Shown here piece by piece: positions 27,632-35,382 of a stretch of 39,325 nt of DNA. A model generated the notes under the pieces. The model was not told where the DNA came from, did not search any database, and was given only the letters and a program-made list of their open reading frames with translations. This DNA is from Deltaproteobacteria bacterium (GTDB taxonomy: Bacteria; Desulfobacterota; Desulfobacteria; Desulfobacterales; SpSt-501), in the NCBI GenBank assembly GCA_016219005.1, contig JACRCN010000076.1:1-39325 (forward strand). The letters run 5' to 3'. The stretch's first letter is position 1. Every line of letters begins with the position of its first letter. A program made the translations under genes and the position numbers.

Positions 27632-30600
27632 TCATGCTTCCGCCACCCGGATCATGCCCCGGTACACCGATCCTGTCCTGCCGTCAATGCTGATGGGATC
27701 GCCGGATTTGAGGACGAGGGTGTTGAACACACAGCGCTTTTCCCTCTCCTGGCAGACCAGGCCCCCGCAGCCGACGACACAGGTCTTGCCCAGGCGGTGG
27801 GCCACGACCGCCGCGTGGGAGGTCAAGCCGCCCCGCTCGGTCAGGAGCCCATCGGCGGCGTGGATCTCCCGGATGTCGTCCGGCACCGTGTCGGTCCGGG
27901 CCAGGATGAGATGGGTCCGGGGCTCGCGGGTCCGCCAGGCGTCGATTTCCTCGAGACTGAACACGAGCCGGCCGCTCATGGCCCCGCCGCTCACCCCGAT
28001 GCCGTGCCCCAGCAGCCGCTCGCCGGGGTCGCCCTCGAAATCGAATGCCTGCACATTCCGACTTTCACGGATGGCCATGTCCCGCGTCTGCAGCATGTAG
28101 AGGTCGGCGGCCGACGGGCTTTCGAACGTGAATTCGATCTCCTGGGGGCTCCAGCCGTGCTCGTCGATGATCGCATGGGCCCAGCGTTTCAGTTCCTGAT
28201 AAATCGCGGGGAACCCGGTCTCCAGGGTGAGATCCGTGTCGCGCTTCTCGATCTCCTGCTGGAACACCGTGACGGGCATGGTCCGGACCAGCCCGGAGAC
28301 CACATCTTCGCCCTGGTTGGCGGTGGTGAAATCGCCCCACAGCTTGAGCACATCCCCGGACCAGCGGGGGTTGTGGGTGAAGATCACTCCCGTCCCCGAG
28401 GTGTGCGAGAGGTTCCCGTAGACCATCGCCTGGATGGCGACGGCCGTGCCCCAGTCGTCGGAGATCCCCATGATGCGCCGGTAGGCGCGGGCCTTGGGGG
28501 ATTCCCAGGAAGCGAGCACCGTGCGGATGGCAAGGGTCAACTGGTCGTGCGGGTCCTCGATCATGGCAATGCCCGCGTCCTGGATCAGGCGCTTGTAGTC
28601 GAGGGCCACCCGCTGCATCTGCTCCCCGCTGAACAGGCGCTTCAACGGTATCCCCAGCCGCCGTTTGTGCTCCGCGATGACGGCGTCGAAGGCATCCCGA
28701 GTGAGTTCGTGCAGCATCCCGTAGCTTTGGAGAAAACGCCGGTAGTTGTCCCAGGCAAACCAGGCGTTGCCGGTGCCGGCGGCGATCCCGGCCGTGACGT
28801 GCTGGTTGATGCCGACGTTGAGGAGGGTGTCCATCATGCCGGGCTGAGAGATGGAGGACCCGCTGCGCACCGACAGCAGCAGGGGATTGGCGGGGTCGCC
28901 CAGCTTCCGGCCGGTCGCCCGCTCCAGCAACGCGACGTGGTGGTCGATCTGGCCGACGAAGTTCCGCTGCGCCGGCGGATAGCTCTCGATCACCTCCCGG
29001 CAGCGGAACACCTCGGTGGTGATGATGAAGCCTGCGGGAACCCGGAAGCCCAAGCTGCTCAGTTTGACGAGGTTGAACCCCTTGGTGCCGAGCTGAATTA
29101 CCCCCGGCGGATGGCGGTGAGGAGGCTCGATGGTGGCGACGGCGTGGTCGGGGTCGTAGAGCAGCAACTGGTGCAGCTTGTCCTTGGGCAGCTTGTAGGA
29201 TTGCTGGAAGAGCGTGTTCAGTATCCGGCCCAGGAAAAAATCGAGCTGCTGAAGCCCCGGCGAGGCGGCGATCTGGTCGCGGAAAAAAACCTCCGCAACC
29301 CGGTGCCGGAGCCTTTCGCCGTCCTCGACCGGCTGCGGCGGGAGGAACTTTGGTAGAACGCGCTCCGCGGACAGCCGCGGCAGGATCAAGTTCAGGTTCC
29401 CGCCGTGCAGGTTGTGGAAGTGGTCGGTGATGATGTTGTGCACGGCCTGGCCGAAACCCTTGAAGATGTCCAGGTACTGGGTCAAGGTGAACCCCCGGAT
29501 CGGCAGGGAATCGCCCAAGAACGCCAACTGCCGCTCGAATTCCGCCGAAGCGATACCGTCCAGCCGCAGGGCCTTGTCAAACAACCGCAGCAGCTCGTGA
29601 ATTTGATAAAAGGTGGCCTTGGTGATCAGGCTGAGATCGATGTCGCGGATGAGGCTTTCGAAGATCACATTGACGATCGCCTCCAGCCGCAGGGTGAGCC
29701 CGAGGCAGTCGAACTTCATTTCGTGATAGCTGCCGTACATCGAGGGGATGTCGATGGTGATGTGGCGTTTCTGGTAGATGTCCTCCCGGACCTCGTGGGC
29801 GACGTCGGAGACGATGATGTCCTTGAGCGTTTCCATGTAGTCCAGGAGGAGGGCCAGCCGCCGGGCCGGCGCGGGCTCGGCCAGGGCCTTCTCCAGGCGG
29901 CTGAGCTCCGGCAAAGCCTCGGGCCTGAGCTGCGTCAGGTAGGCTTCCAGTTCCACCAGGTGAAACCGGTATTTCTGGTAGAGCAGCTGGTACAGCTCGA
30001 CCGCCAGCTCGAAGCGCTCGAGGTCGACCTCCGCCACGCCGGGGACATACCCCAAGCGCGCCCGGATCTCGCCGGCCGCAAGAGTCAGCAGGTCATCCGG
30101 GATGCGGACGCCTTTCTTCACCAGACGCTGCATCACCCGGTGAAGCCCGTCGACATAAAGCCCGCGGGAGTCGATCTGTCCATAAATCGCCGGCGGGACA
30201 TGTCGCTCCAGATGACTTTTTTCGCGGGTCTTCCAGAACTGGAAGACCGCCTCCATGAACGGGACGATCTGGTTGCTGCTCTCGACGTGACCCTGCTTGC
30301 GCAGGAAATGCACGAGCCGGTCGCGCCGCTGGCACAACTCGTCGATGCGGGTGGAGATCTCCCGCAGCCGGCCCTCGGCGCCGATGTCGTTGAAAAAGGC
30401 GGGCAGCAGCCGGGCGAGCTGTTTGACCAGGTTGTAGACGGGTCCGATCCGGCTGTTCAGAAGCTGCGTGATGTCGCGCGGGAACAGGTCGATGTCCCGG
30501 AGGAATACGCCGCTCAACGAAAGATGCACGATCAGCGCGGAGAGCAGGCGGGTCGACTGCTTCGGATTCAGTTTGATCAGCGCAAGCCAAGTCCGGATGT

Positions 30601-31825
30601 TGAGCAGGTGGGCGCTGTTGGCTCGGATCTGCCACTGGTCGTCGACGCCCTGCAGCATCGGTGCCTGGAACCCGAAGCCGATCAGGGCGTCGATGAAAAA
30701 ATTCACCAAGTCGACATCGTGGGTCTTGTAGACACCCTTGCCGGTGTTGAGGATGCAGTTGAGGGCCGTCGCCGCATAATCGTGGGAGCGCTCCTTGAGA
30801 ATGGCAAAGGTCTTGCGGATGAGGTTCTGGATGTTGCGGTAGTTCTCGTTGACAATGATCCAGGTCAGGGTCCGGTTGATCTCGCGCAGCGTCTCTTCGT
30901 GGATCGAGGCGAGCCCGGACACGTTCATGATCTGGAAGAGAAAAATGAGCTTGAGGTGATGGCCCCGGCCGTCGCGGGGGCCTCGATGCAGCAGCCCTTG
31001 GGAAATGCTCCGGTAGGTTTCGACGAAATGATTGAAATCGGGCAGCTCAAGGAGTTTCGAGGTGGTTTCGCGCGACGCCATGGGCGCGTTGTCCCGCAGC
31101 CGGCCGAGCGATTGCTGCCATGCGCCGATCTGCCGGTGGGATACGTCATTGAACAGGTCATCGCAGGCTTCGGTCAGGCCGAATTCCGCGGATTCCCGTT
31201 CGAACCGCTCCCTCGGGTCGCCTTCCCCGATCCAGTAGGCATAGGTGTGCTCCAGGTATTTCGCCAGAAGCCGGTTGAGAGATTCAATCCCCTCGCCATC
31301 CGGCGGCATTCGGTCCAGACCGGCGGCCGCCACCCGCCGGATGGGGGTGTAGCTGCGCACGAACAACGCGAATGCATCCTCGGGCAGGTGCCGGATCCGC
31401 TCGAAGGCATCGGTGACGACGGGCCGGAACCGCTCGATGTCGGTGCCCGAATCCTTGAGGATTTTCTGCAGGTAGAGCAGCAGGTTGTCCAAAGCTTCGG
31501 ACTGGGTCTCGGCCGCCTTGGCGGACAGCACGGCATTGACGAGAATGCCGGCCATGAGCCCGGCGGCCTCCGGCCCCTTGGAGTGGCCGCAGAACAGGTG
31601 AAAATAATCCAACGAATACCGGCGCGCCTCGGTGACGATGAAGCGCCAGTTCATGAAAGGATGAGACAGCTCCCGCAGGAACGTGTTCACGCCCTCCATC
31701 AACCCGAAGTATTTGTGCATGACCTCCTGAAGGGGGCTGTACTTCGGGTCGATGTCCACATCGATGTGGTAGTCCGCCAGGTTGACTTCAAGGGCCTTCG
31801 ATTTCAAAGGGGCCGGCGTATCCAT
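27632..31825 (-). CDS. PPDK-like ATP-grasp/phosphohistidine protein with a large unassigned N-terminal region and no PEP barrel
   Basis: A 1397-residue protein. Its last 500 residues align in order with the first two domains of pyruvate phosphate dikinase. The ATP-grasp starts near residue 912 (LGTKGFNLVKLSSLGFRVPA), with SVRSGSSISQPGMMDTLLNV near 990, ANQGEDVVSGLVRT and EIEFTFESPSAADLYMLQTR. The swivelling phosphohistidine domain follows, with GGLTSHAAVVAH around His1337. The protein ends 60 residues later, so the PEP/pyruvate TIM barrel is absent. Residues 1 to about 900 are helix-rich and I recognise no domain in them. It should therefore autophosphorylate on His1337 from ATP and pass phosphate to an unknown acceptor; that is inference. 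ATG at 31825 with GGTGAG is preferred over the frame reaching 31954. A structured region lies upstream and the GAPDH gene lies downstream. Confidence 0.85.
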   Translation of the reverse strand: MDTPAPLKSKALEVNLADYHIDVDIDPKYSPLQEVMHKYFGLMEGVNTFLRELSHPFMNWRFIVTEARRYSLDYFHLFCGHSKGPEAAGLMAGILVNAVLSAKAAETQSEALDNLLLYLQKILKDSGTDIERFRPVVTDAFERIRHLPEDAFALFVRSYTPIRRVAAAGLDRMPPDGEGIESLNRLLAKYLEHTYAYWIGEGDPRERFERESAEFGLTEACDDLFNDVSHRQIGAWQQSLGRLRDNAPMASRETTSKLLELPDFNHFVETYRSISQGLLHRGPRDGRGHHLKLIFLFQIMNVSGLASIHEETLREINRTLTWIIVNENYRNIQNLIRKTFAILKERSHDYAATALNCILNTGKGVYKTHDVDLVNFFIDALIGFGFQAPMLQGVDDQWQIRANSAHLLNIRTWLALIKLNPKQSTRLLSALIVHLSLSGVFLRDIDLFPRDITQLLNSRIGPVYNLVKQLARLLPAFFNDIGAEGRLREISTRIDELCQRRDRLVHFLRKQGHVESSNQIVPFMEAVFQFWKTREKSHLERHVPPAIYGQIDSRGLYVDGLHRVMQRLVKKGVRIPDDLLTLAAGEIRARLGYVPGVAEVDLERFELAVELYQLLYQKYRFHLVELEAYLTQLRPEALPELSRLEKALAEPAPARRLALLLDYMETLKDIIVSDVAHEVREDIYQKRHITIDIPSMYGSYHEMKFDCLGLTLRLEAIVNVIFESLIRDIDLSLITKATFYQIHELLRLFDKALRLDGIASAEFERQLAFLGDSLPIRGFTLTQYLDIFKGFGQAVHNIITDHFHNLHGGNLNLILPRLSAERVLPKFLPPQPVEDGERLRHRVAEVFFRDQIAASPGLQQLDFFLGRILNTLFQQSYKLPKDKLHQLLLYDPDHAVATIEPPHRHPPGVIQLGTKGFNLVKLSSLGFRVPAGFIITTEVFRCREVIESYPPAQRNFVGQIDHHVALLERATGRKLGDPANPLLLSVRSGSSISQPGMMDTLLNVGINQHVTAGIAAGTGNAWFAWDNYRRFLQSYGMLHELTRDAFDAVIAEHKRRLGIPLKRLFSGEQMQRVALDYKRLIQDAGIAMIEDPHDQLTLAIRTVLASWESPKARAYRRIMGISDDWGTAVAIQAMVYGNLSHTSGTGVIFTHNPRWSGDVLKLWGDFTTANQGEDVVSGLVRTMPVTVFQQEIEKRDTDLTLETGFPAIYQELKRWAHAIIDEHGWSPQEIEFTFESPSAADLYMLQTRDMAIRESRNVQAFDFEGDPGERLLGHGIGVSGGAMSGRLVFSLEEIDAWRTREPRTHLILARTDTVPDDIREIHAADGLLTERGGLTSHAAVVAHRLGKTCVVGCGGLVCQEREKRCVFNTLVLKSGDPISIDGRTGSVYRGMIRVAEA

Positions 31826-31938
31826 GATCTCACCGCGCGCGGGGTTTAAGCGTTCCGGGAATCCGTGCGTGAGAGCGGCTGTAAACCGCAGCGGGACGTG
31901 CCTCGGGATGGAACGTCTGGCTTTAACGTTAACAAAGG

Positions 31939-32094
31939 CGGCCGGTATTTGCAAGCCGGCCGGCGGGGGAAAACGGCTGGAAGGAAAGCTGCCGTCGGCA
32001 CAGGACCCAATGCGGCAGCCGACGAATTTGGCTCATTTCTGTGGGGGCGGAACATTTGCCGCGAGGATCGATGCGCAACGCCCCTCTCCCACAG
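31939..32094 (-). other. Three stem-loops in the DUF3786 / PPDK-like gap
   Basis: In minus-strand order there are three structures. First, CTGTGGG...GGGGCG pairs with CGCCCCCACAG (32094-32039). Second, CGTCGGC pairs with GCCGACG (32024-31993), overlapping an alternative stem CGGCAGC/GCTGCCG (32019-31988) that cannot form at the same time. Third, CGGCCGG pairs with CCGGCCG (31962-31939), followed by CCTTTGTT. The third could terminate the DUF3786 transcript. The set could also be a regulatory leader of the PPDK-like gene, whose start is 114 bp on. No known riboswitch is recognised. Confidence 0.45.
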
Positions 32095-32146
32095 CAAAAC
32101 CAACTTCGCTTCACATCGGCTGGTTTCAGGCGCCTTGACCCGCCTC

Positions 32147-32761
32147 TTAGGATGAAAGGCCGATCAACCGGTACACCACCATCCCCGCCAGCCAGGCGAT
32201 GTCCTCGGGGGATAGCATTCCGCCGATGCTACGGTCGAAAAGGATGTTCGCCTCGGAAGCGAACTCCTCGTCCCCGGCGTAAAGGATGAGCCGCAGCGGC
32301 ACCTTCGGAAATACCCGGAACTCAAAGCCGGCATCGCCCGGCTCGACCGGCCGGCCCATCAACCGCCCGGCTGCCGCCACGAGCCCGGAAACATTCTGCC
32401 CGAAGGCCTTTTTCAAGGGGTCGATGGCGCGTTTGACGAAGGCACCGAAGTAGAAGGCGGCCCCGGGGATTTCGCGGTAGGCCACCCAGTCGCCCGCGAC
32501 CGCCGCGGCAGACCGCGCCATCAAGTAGTGCAGAATGAGGATCTGCTCCTGGAGCGGGACGTCCCGGGCGGCCGCGGCCACGTCGACAAACTCGAAGCCG
32601 GTGCCGCTCACCCGGTAGACCCGATTGAGGAACGGCACGCACAGAGCGCTGTCGTCCGCGAGTTCGAAGCCCGAGCGGGCCACGATACGTTCGAAGGGTT
32701 CGGCCGCCAGCTTCTCCCGGGCCAGCCTGAGGGCGCCGCGGTAGTCGTCGATGCGAGGCAT
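32147..32761 (-). CDS. DUF3786 domain protein
   Basis: A 204-residue cytoplasmic protein of the DUF3786 family, which I recognise from the pattern LQEQILILHYLMARS followed by WVAYREIPGAAFYFGAF and FGQNVSGL, and the late FRVFPKVPLRLILYAGDEEF segment. Members are frequent in anaerobes near corrinoid and Wood-Ljungdahl genes; the biochemical role is unknown to me. It lies 165 bp beyond the acs operon terminator, so it is probably transcribed separately. A purine-rich AGGTGAG lies before the ATG. Confidence 0.82.
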   Translation of the reverse strand: MPRIDDYRGALRLAREKLAAEPFERIVARSGFELADDSALCVPFLNRVYRVSGTGFEFVDVAAAARDVPLQEQILILHYLMARSAAAVAGDWVAYREIPGAAFYFGAFVKRAIDPLKKAFGQNVSGLVAAAGRLMGRPVEPGDAGFEFRVFPKVPLRLILYAGDEEFASEANILFDRSIGGMLSPEDIAWLAGMVVYRLIGLSS

Positions 32762-32852
32762 GGCTCACCTGATCAGAGAGGTTTGACTCCAAAGCACCGA
32801 ATCAGCGTCTTCGTCGTCCTTGCACTCCTGGAAAGGACGCGCGATACGGGAC

Positions 32853-32880
32853 GCCGGATGCCGGATGCCGGATGCCGGAT
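32853..32880. repeat. Heptanucleotide tandem repeat (GCCGGAT x4)
   Basis: Four perfect head-to-tail copies of GCCGGAT lie in the non-coding gap between the acs terminator and the DUF3786 gene. Copy number could vary between strains by slippage; it would sit near the promoter region of the DUF3786 gene. Confidence 0.85.
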
Positions 32881-32925
32881 GAAAACCCGCGGCCACCTGT
32901 TAGCGGGCATCTTGATTCAAAGCAA

Positions 32926-32958
32926 AAGCCCTCCTCTGAACAAAACAGAGGAGGGCTT
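32926..32958 (-). terminator. Rho-independent terminator of the acs operon
   Basis: AAGCCCTCCTCTG and CAGAGGAGGGCTT form a perfect 13-bp stem with a 7-nt loop, followed on the minus strand by TTGCTTTG. It lies 24 bp beyond the acsE stop. It is the strongest terminator in the window. Confidence 0.92.
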
Positions 32959-32981
32959 CCCAATTCCACTGAGACCACGGT

Positions 32982-33872
32982 CTATATTTCCAGCCAGGAA
33001 TCCGAGTACAAGGAGTTGCCGAGAATGACGTTGACCGTCTTGACGTAGTTCTGCATTTCCTTGGAGAGGGCGGCCAGGCTCGGCTGCTTTCCGTCCATTA
33101 CCCCGTAGATCAGATCGACGATGTCCTGGCGCTTGCCCTTGGCGATGGCGATCAGCTGGTCGTCCAGCGGGTCGGCAATGACCGAGTACATCCCGTGCTT
33201 CTGCAGCATCACCATGTAGGTCTGGTTCAGGATCGGGCGCAGGTGGCCGGGAGGCCCGTTGGAAATGTTCGAAAGACCGCAGGTGCTCTTGACGTCCGGG
33301 GCGATTTCCGGGATCATGGCCTGGAAGTTCATCAGGCTGATGGCCTGGGGCTGCTGGATGTTCACCGGCGTCACGATGCCGTCGACCCAGATCTTTTCGT
33401 TGGGTATCCCGGCCTCGTTGGCGAAGTAGACCAACTCGACGCACAGGGCGGCGCGCTCGTTTTCGTCCCGCGGCAGGCCTTCCGGCCCCCACATCAGGGC
33501 AATGAAATCCGCATTGTGGTCCTTGGCGATGGGGACCATTTTTTCATAGCGCTCCGGCCGGACCATGATGGAGTTGACGAGCGGCGGCTGGGCCGTGGGC
33601 TTATACACCTTGAGCGCCGCCGCGATGGCGTCAATGTTGGAGGTGTCCAGGACGAGGGGAACGTCCGGCACCACTTCCTGCACGGTTTTCACCACCCAGG
33701 GCATCAGCTCGTGGCCGTCCTTCTTGGCCGGGCCGAGGTTGATGTCGATATAGTCCATGCCCTTCGCGCGCTGGAACAGGGCCTCCTCCTGGATCGGCTT
33801 GGGGTCTCGGGCCTTAAATGCCGCGCCGATTTTCTTGGAAATGACGTTCAAGCTTTCACCAATCAACAGCAT
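32982..33872 (-). CDS. acsE: Methyltetrahydrofolate:corrinoid/iron-sulfur protein methyltransferase AcsE
   Basis: A 296-residue cytoplasmic enzyme of the Wood-Ljungdahl pathway. It moves the methyl group of methyl-tetrahydrofolate to the cobalt of the corrinoid protein AcsCD. The pterin-binding fold is shown by IGESLNVISKKIG, YIDINLGPAKKDG, VLDTSNIDA and STCGLSNISNG, whose Asn residues contact the substrate in the family. Length is close to that of acetogen enzymes. AGGGAGG precedes the ATG. It is the last gene of the acs operon, followed by a strong terminator and separated from acsC by a hairpin-containing gap. Confidence 0.95.
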   Translation of the reverse strand: MLLIGESLNVISKKIGAAFKARDPKPIQEEALFQRAKGMDYIDINLGPAKKDGHELMPWVVKTVQEVVPDVPLVLDTSNIDAIAAALKVYKPTAQPPLVNSIMVRPERYEKMVPIAKDHNADFIALMWGPEGLPRDENERAALCVELVYFANEAGIPNEKIWVDGIVTPVNIQQPQAISLMNFQAMIPEIAPDVKSTCGLSNISNGPPGHLRPILNQTYMVMLQKHGMYSVIADPLDDQLIAIAKGKRQDIVDLIYGVMDGKQPSLAALSKEMQNYVKTVNVILGNSLYSDSWLEI

Positions 33873-33919
33873 AACAGCCTCCCTCTTCTCTCAGCGAAAT
33901 TGTCCGAAAACGTCCGGCC

Positions 33920-33948
33920 GCGGAAGCATGCGTCGTGCAAGCCCCCGC
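33920..33948 (-). other. Intercistronic stem-loop between acsC and acsE
   Basis: On the minus strand GCGGGGGCTTGC pairs with GCATGCTTCCGC around a 5-nt loop, 11 of 12 positions paired including two G-U. There is no following T-run, so mRNA stabilisation or processing is more likely than termination. Confidence 0.45.
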
Positions 33949-33959
33949 GCGAACGCCCA

Positions 33960-35300
33960 TCATTTTGACTTGAGAAACGCCGGCAGGTGCGCCGCCTCCC
34001 GGGGTCCGACCGTGATCTTCCAGCCGGGCAGTTCCTCCTCCATGTCGCCGGCGATGGCTGCCGCGTAACCGGGGATGATGACTTCCTGGCCTTTGACCTT
34101 GTCGGCGATTCCGGACTTTTTCACGAACATGCCGACATCGTCGCCGGCGAACTTGCCGGCCGCCCAGGCGGTCATGACCGACAGACCCTCCGAGTTCTTG
34201 ATCAACAGGTAGGACGGTACCCGGCTGGCCTCGATTTCGCCGGAGACGATGAAGTAGGTCAGGGCGAAGTTGGTGGTCACCAGGACCGGCGAGCTCTCGT
34301 TCGGGTTGTTGATCTCGTAGATACCCTCGGTCACCGTCATCGGGCGCTGCGGGTCGGTGAAGATGTTGAGGCGCTCCAGCAGCAGCGGGAACAGGCTCTC
34401 GCCCGCAAAGTCCGAAAGCACGACGATGCCGCCGTACTTGGCAACGAAGGTGGCGGCGACGATGGTTTCCACGTCCAGATTGCCGGCCATCTCGCAGGGA
34501 AAGACGATGGTCGGGAACCCGAGGGCGCGGTTGCCGTCCTTGAGCGCGGCCCGGCGGATGGCGATCTGGTCCTGGTGGGCCTGCTTGAGCTCCCGGGAGC
34601 CGGGGTCGAGCACGAGGTCCTTCAGGCCCATCTCGGTCAGCTTCTGTGTGAGCGGGATAAGCTTTTCAACGGACGCCGCCTTGACGGCGAGCGGCAGGTC
34701 GTTCTCCTTGGCCAGCGCGCCGAACTCGGCCAGGTTGGCTTCGGTGGCCGCATACATGAGCGGGCGCTTGAACTTGCAGGCCGCGACACCGGCCTTCATC
34801 ACGTCCGCCTTTTCCGTCATCAGGATGACGTTGAACTCGGAGGTCTCGGCGACGGTCTTGGCGGTCTTGGCGAAGGCCTCCGCCTTCCCGTTCACGTCCT
34901 TCACGACCACCAGCTCCGGCCGGAGGTTCAGCCCCACGCGCTCATACTGGAAGGCATTCCAGGTTTTGAGCTTGGTCGCCAGCTGTGCCTCGGACATGTC
35001 CGATCCAACCACGGCCGCGAGAAGGGTCGGGTTGAAAAAGGTCTTCTCGTGCCGGTACTGGACGGTCTCGCCGCCCGCGGCGGCCGCCCGCACTCCCTTG
35101 CCGATGGCGACCGGCCGGATCGGGGGCGCCGAGGCCTCGGAGAGTGCAGCCCGCGCTTCCTCCGACACGTAGGGGCAGCTGGCCAGCTCGGCCTTGCCGG
35201 AAGCCAGGTTCATGGCGAACGCGAGGCAGGTCGGGACCCCGCATTCCTTGCAGTTCGTTTTCGGAAGGAGCTTGAATATCTGTATGCCCGTCAATGCCAT
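33960..35300 (-). CDS. acsC: Corrinoid/iron-sulfur protein large subunit AcsC
   Basis: The large (gamma) subunit of the CFeSP, 446 residues, which carries the methyl group on cobalamin from AcsE to acetyl-CoA synthase. The N-terminal [4Fe-4S] motif has Cys17, Cys20, Cys25 and Cys42 (CKECGVPTC...SC), used to reactivate oxidised cobalt. A TIM-barrel domain follows (about residues 90-320), and the C-terminal corrinoid-binding domain contains GLSVMTAWAAGKFAGDDVG. The ATG follows GAGGAG. It is third in the operon after acsD and acsB. All residues expected for function are in place. Confidence 0.96.
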   Translation of the reverse strand: MALTGIQIFKLLPKTNCKECGVPTCLAFAMNLASGKAELASCPYVSEEARAALSEASAPPIRPVAIGKGVRAAAAGGETVQYRHEKTFFNPTLLAAVVGSDMSEAQLATKLKTWNAFQYERVGLNLRPELVVVKDVNGKAEAFAKTAKTVAETSEFNVILMTEKADVMKAGVAACKFKRPLMYAATEANLAEFGALAKENDLPLAVKAASVEKLIPLTQKLTEMGLKDLVLDPGSRELKQAHQDQIAIRRAALKDGNRALGFPTIVFPCEMAGNLDVETIVAATFVAKYGGIVVLSDFAGESLFPLLLERLNIFTDPQRPMTVTEGIYEINNPNESSPVLVTTNFALTYFIVSGEIEASRVPSYLLIKNSEGLSVMTAWAAGKFAGDDVGMFVKKSGIADKVKGQEVIIPGYAAAIAGDMEEELPGWKITVGPREAAHLPAFLKSK

Positions 35301-35336
35301 TTCAGTCTCCTCTGTGGGTGTTTCGATGTCAATTGG

Positions 35337-35363
35337 GGCGGCACCCCGCTGCGGGGCGCCGCC
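35337..35363 (-). other. Intercistronic stem-loop between acsB and acsC
   Basis: GGCGGC-CCCCG and CGGGG-GCCGCC close over a 3-nt loop. With the G-U pair on the minus strand the stem is 12 bp without a mismatch. It begins 20 bp after the acsB stop and lacks a T-run, so it probably protects the acsB message or slows read-through. Confidence 0.6.
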
Positions 35364-35382
35364 GATACGCCTGCCCCGGGCA

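Noticed and set aside
27581-31849. Two very long plus-strand open frames (about 590 and 810 codons) opposite the PPDK-like gene
   Set aside because: They are antisense shadows caused by high GC at third positions of the real gene. The minus-strand protein has clear conserved motifs, while the antisense products are rich in His, Gln, Asp and Arg without any recognisable domain.
32853-32880. GCCGGAT tandem repeat considered as a CRISPR remnant
   Set aside because: Units are 7 bp with no spacers, and there are no cas genes. It is a simple tandem repeat.
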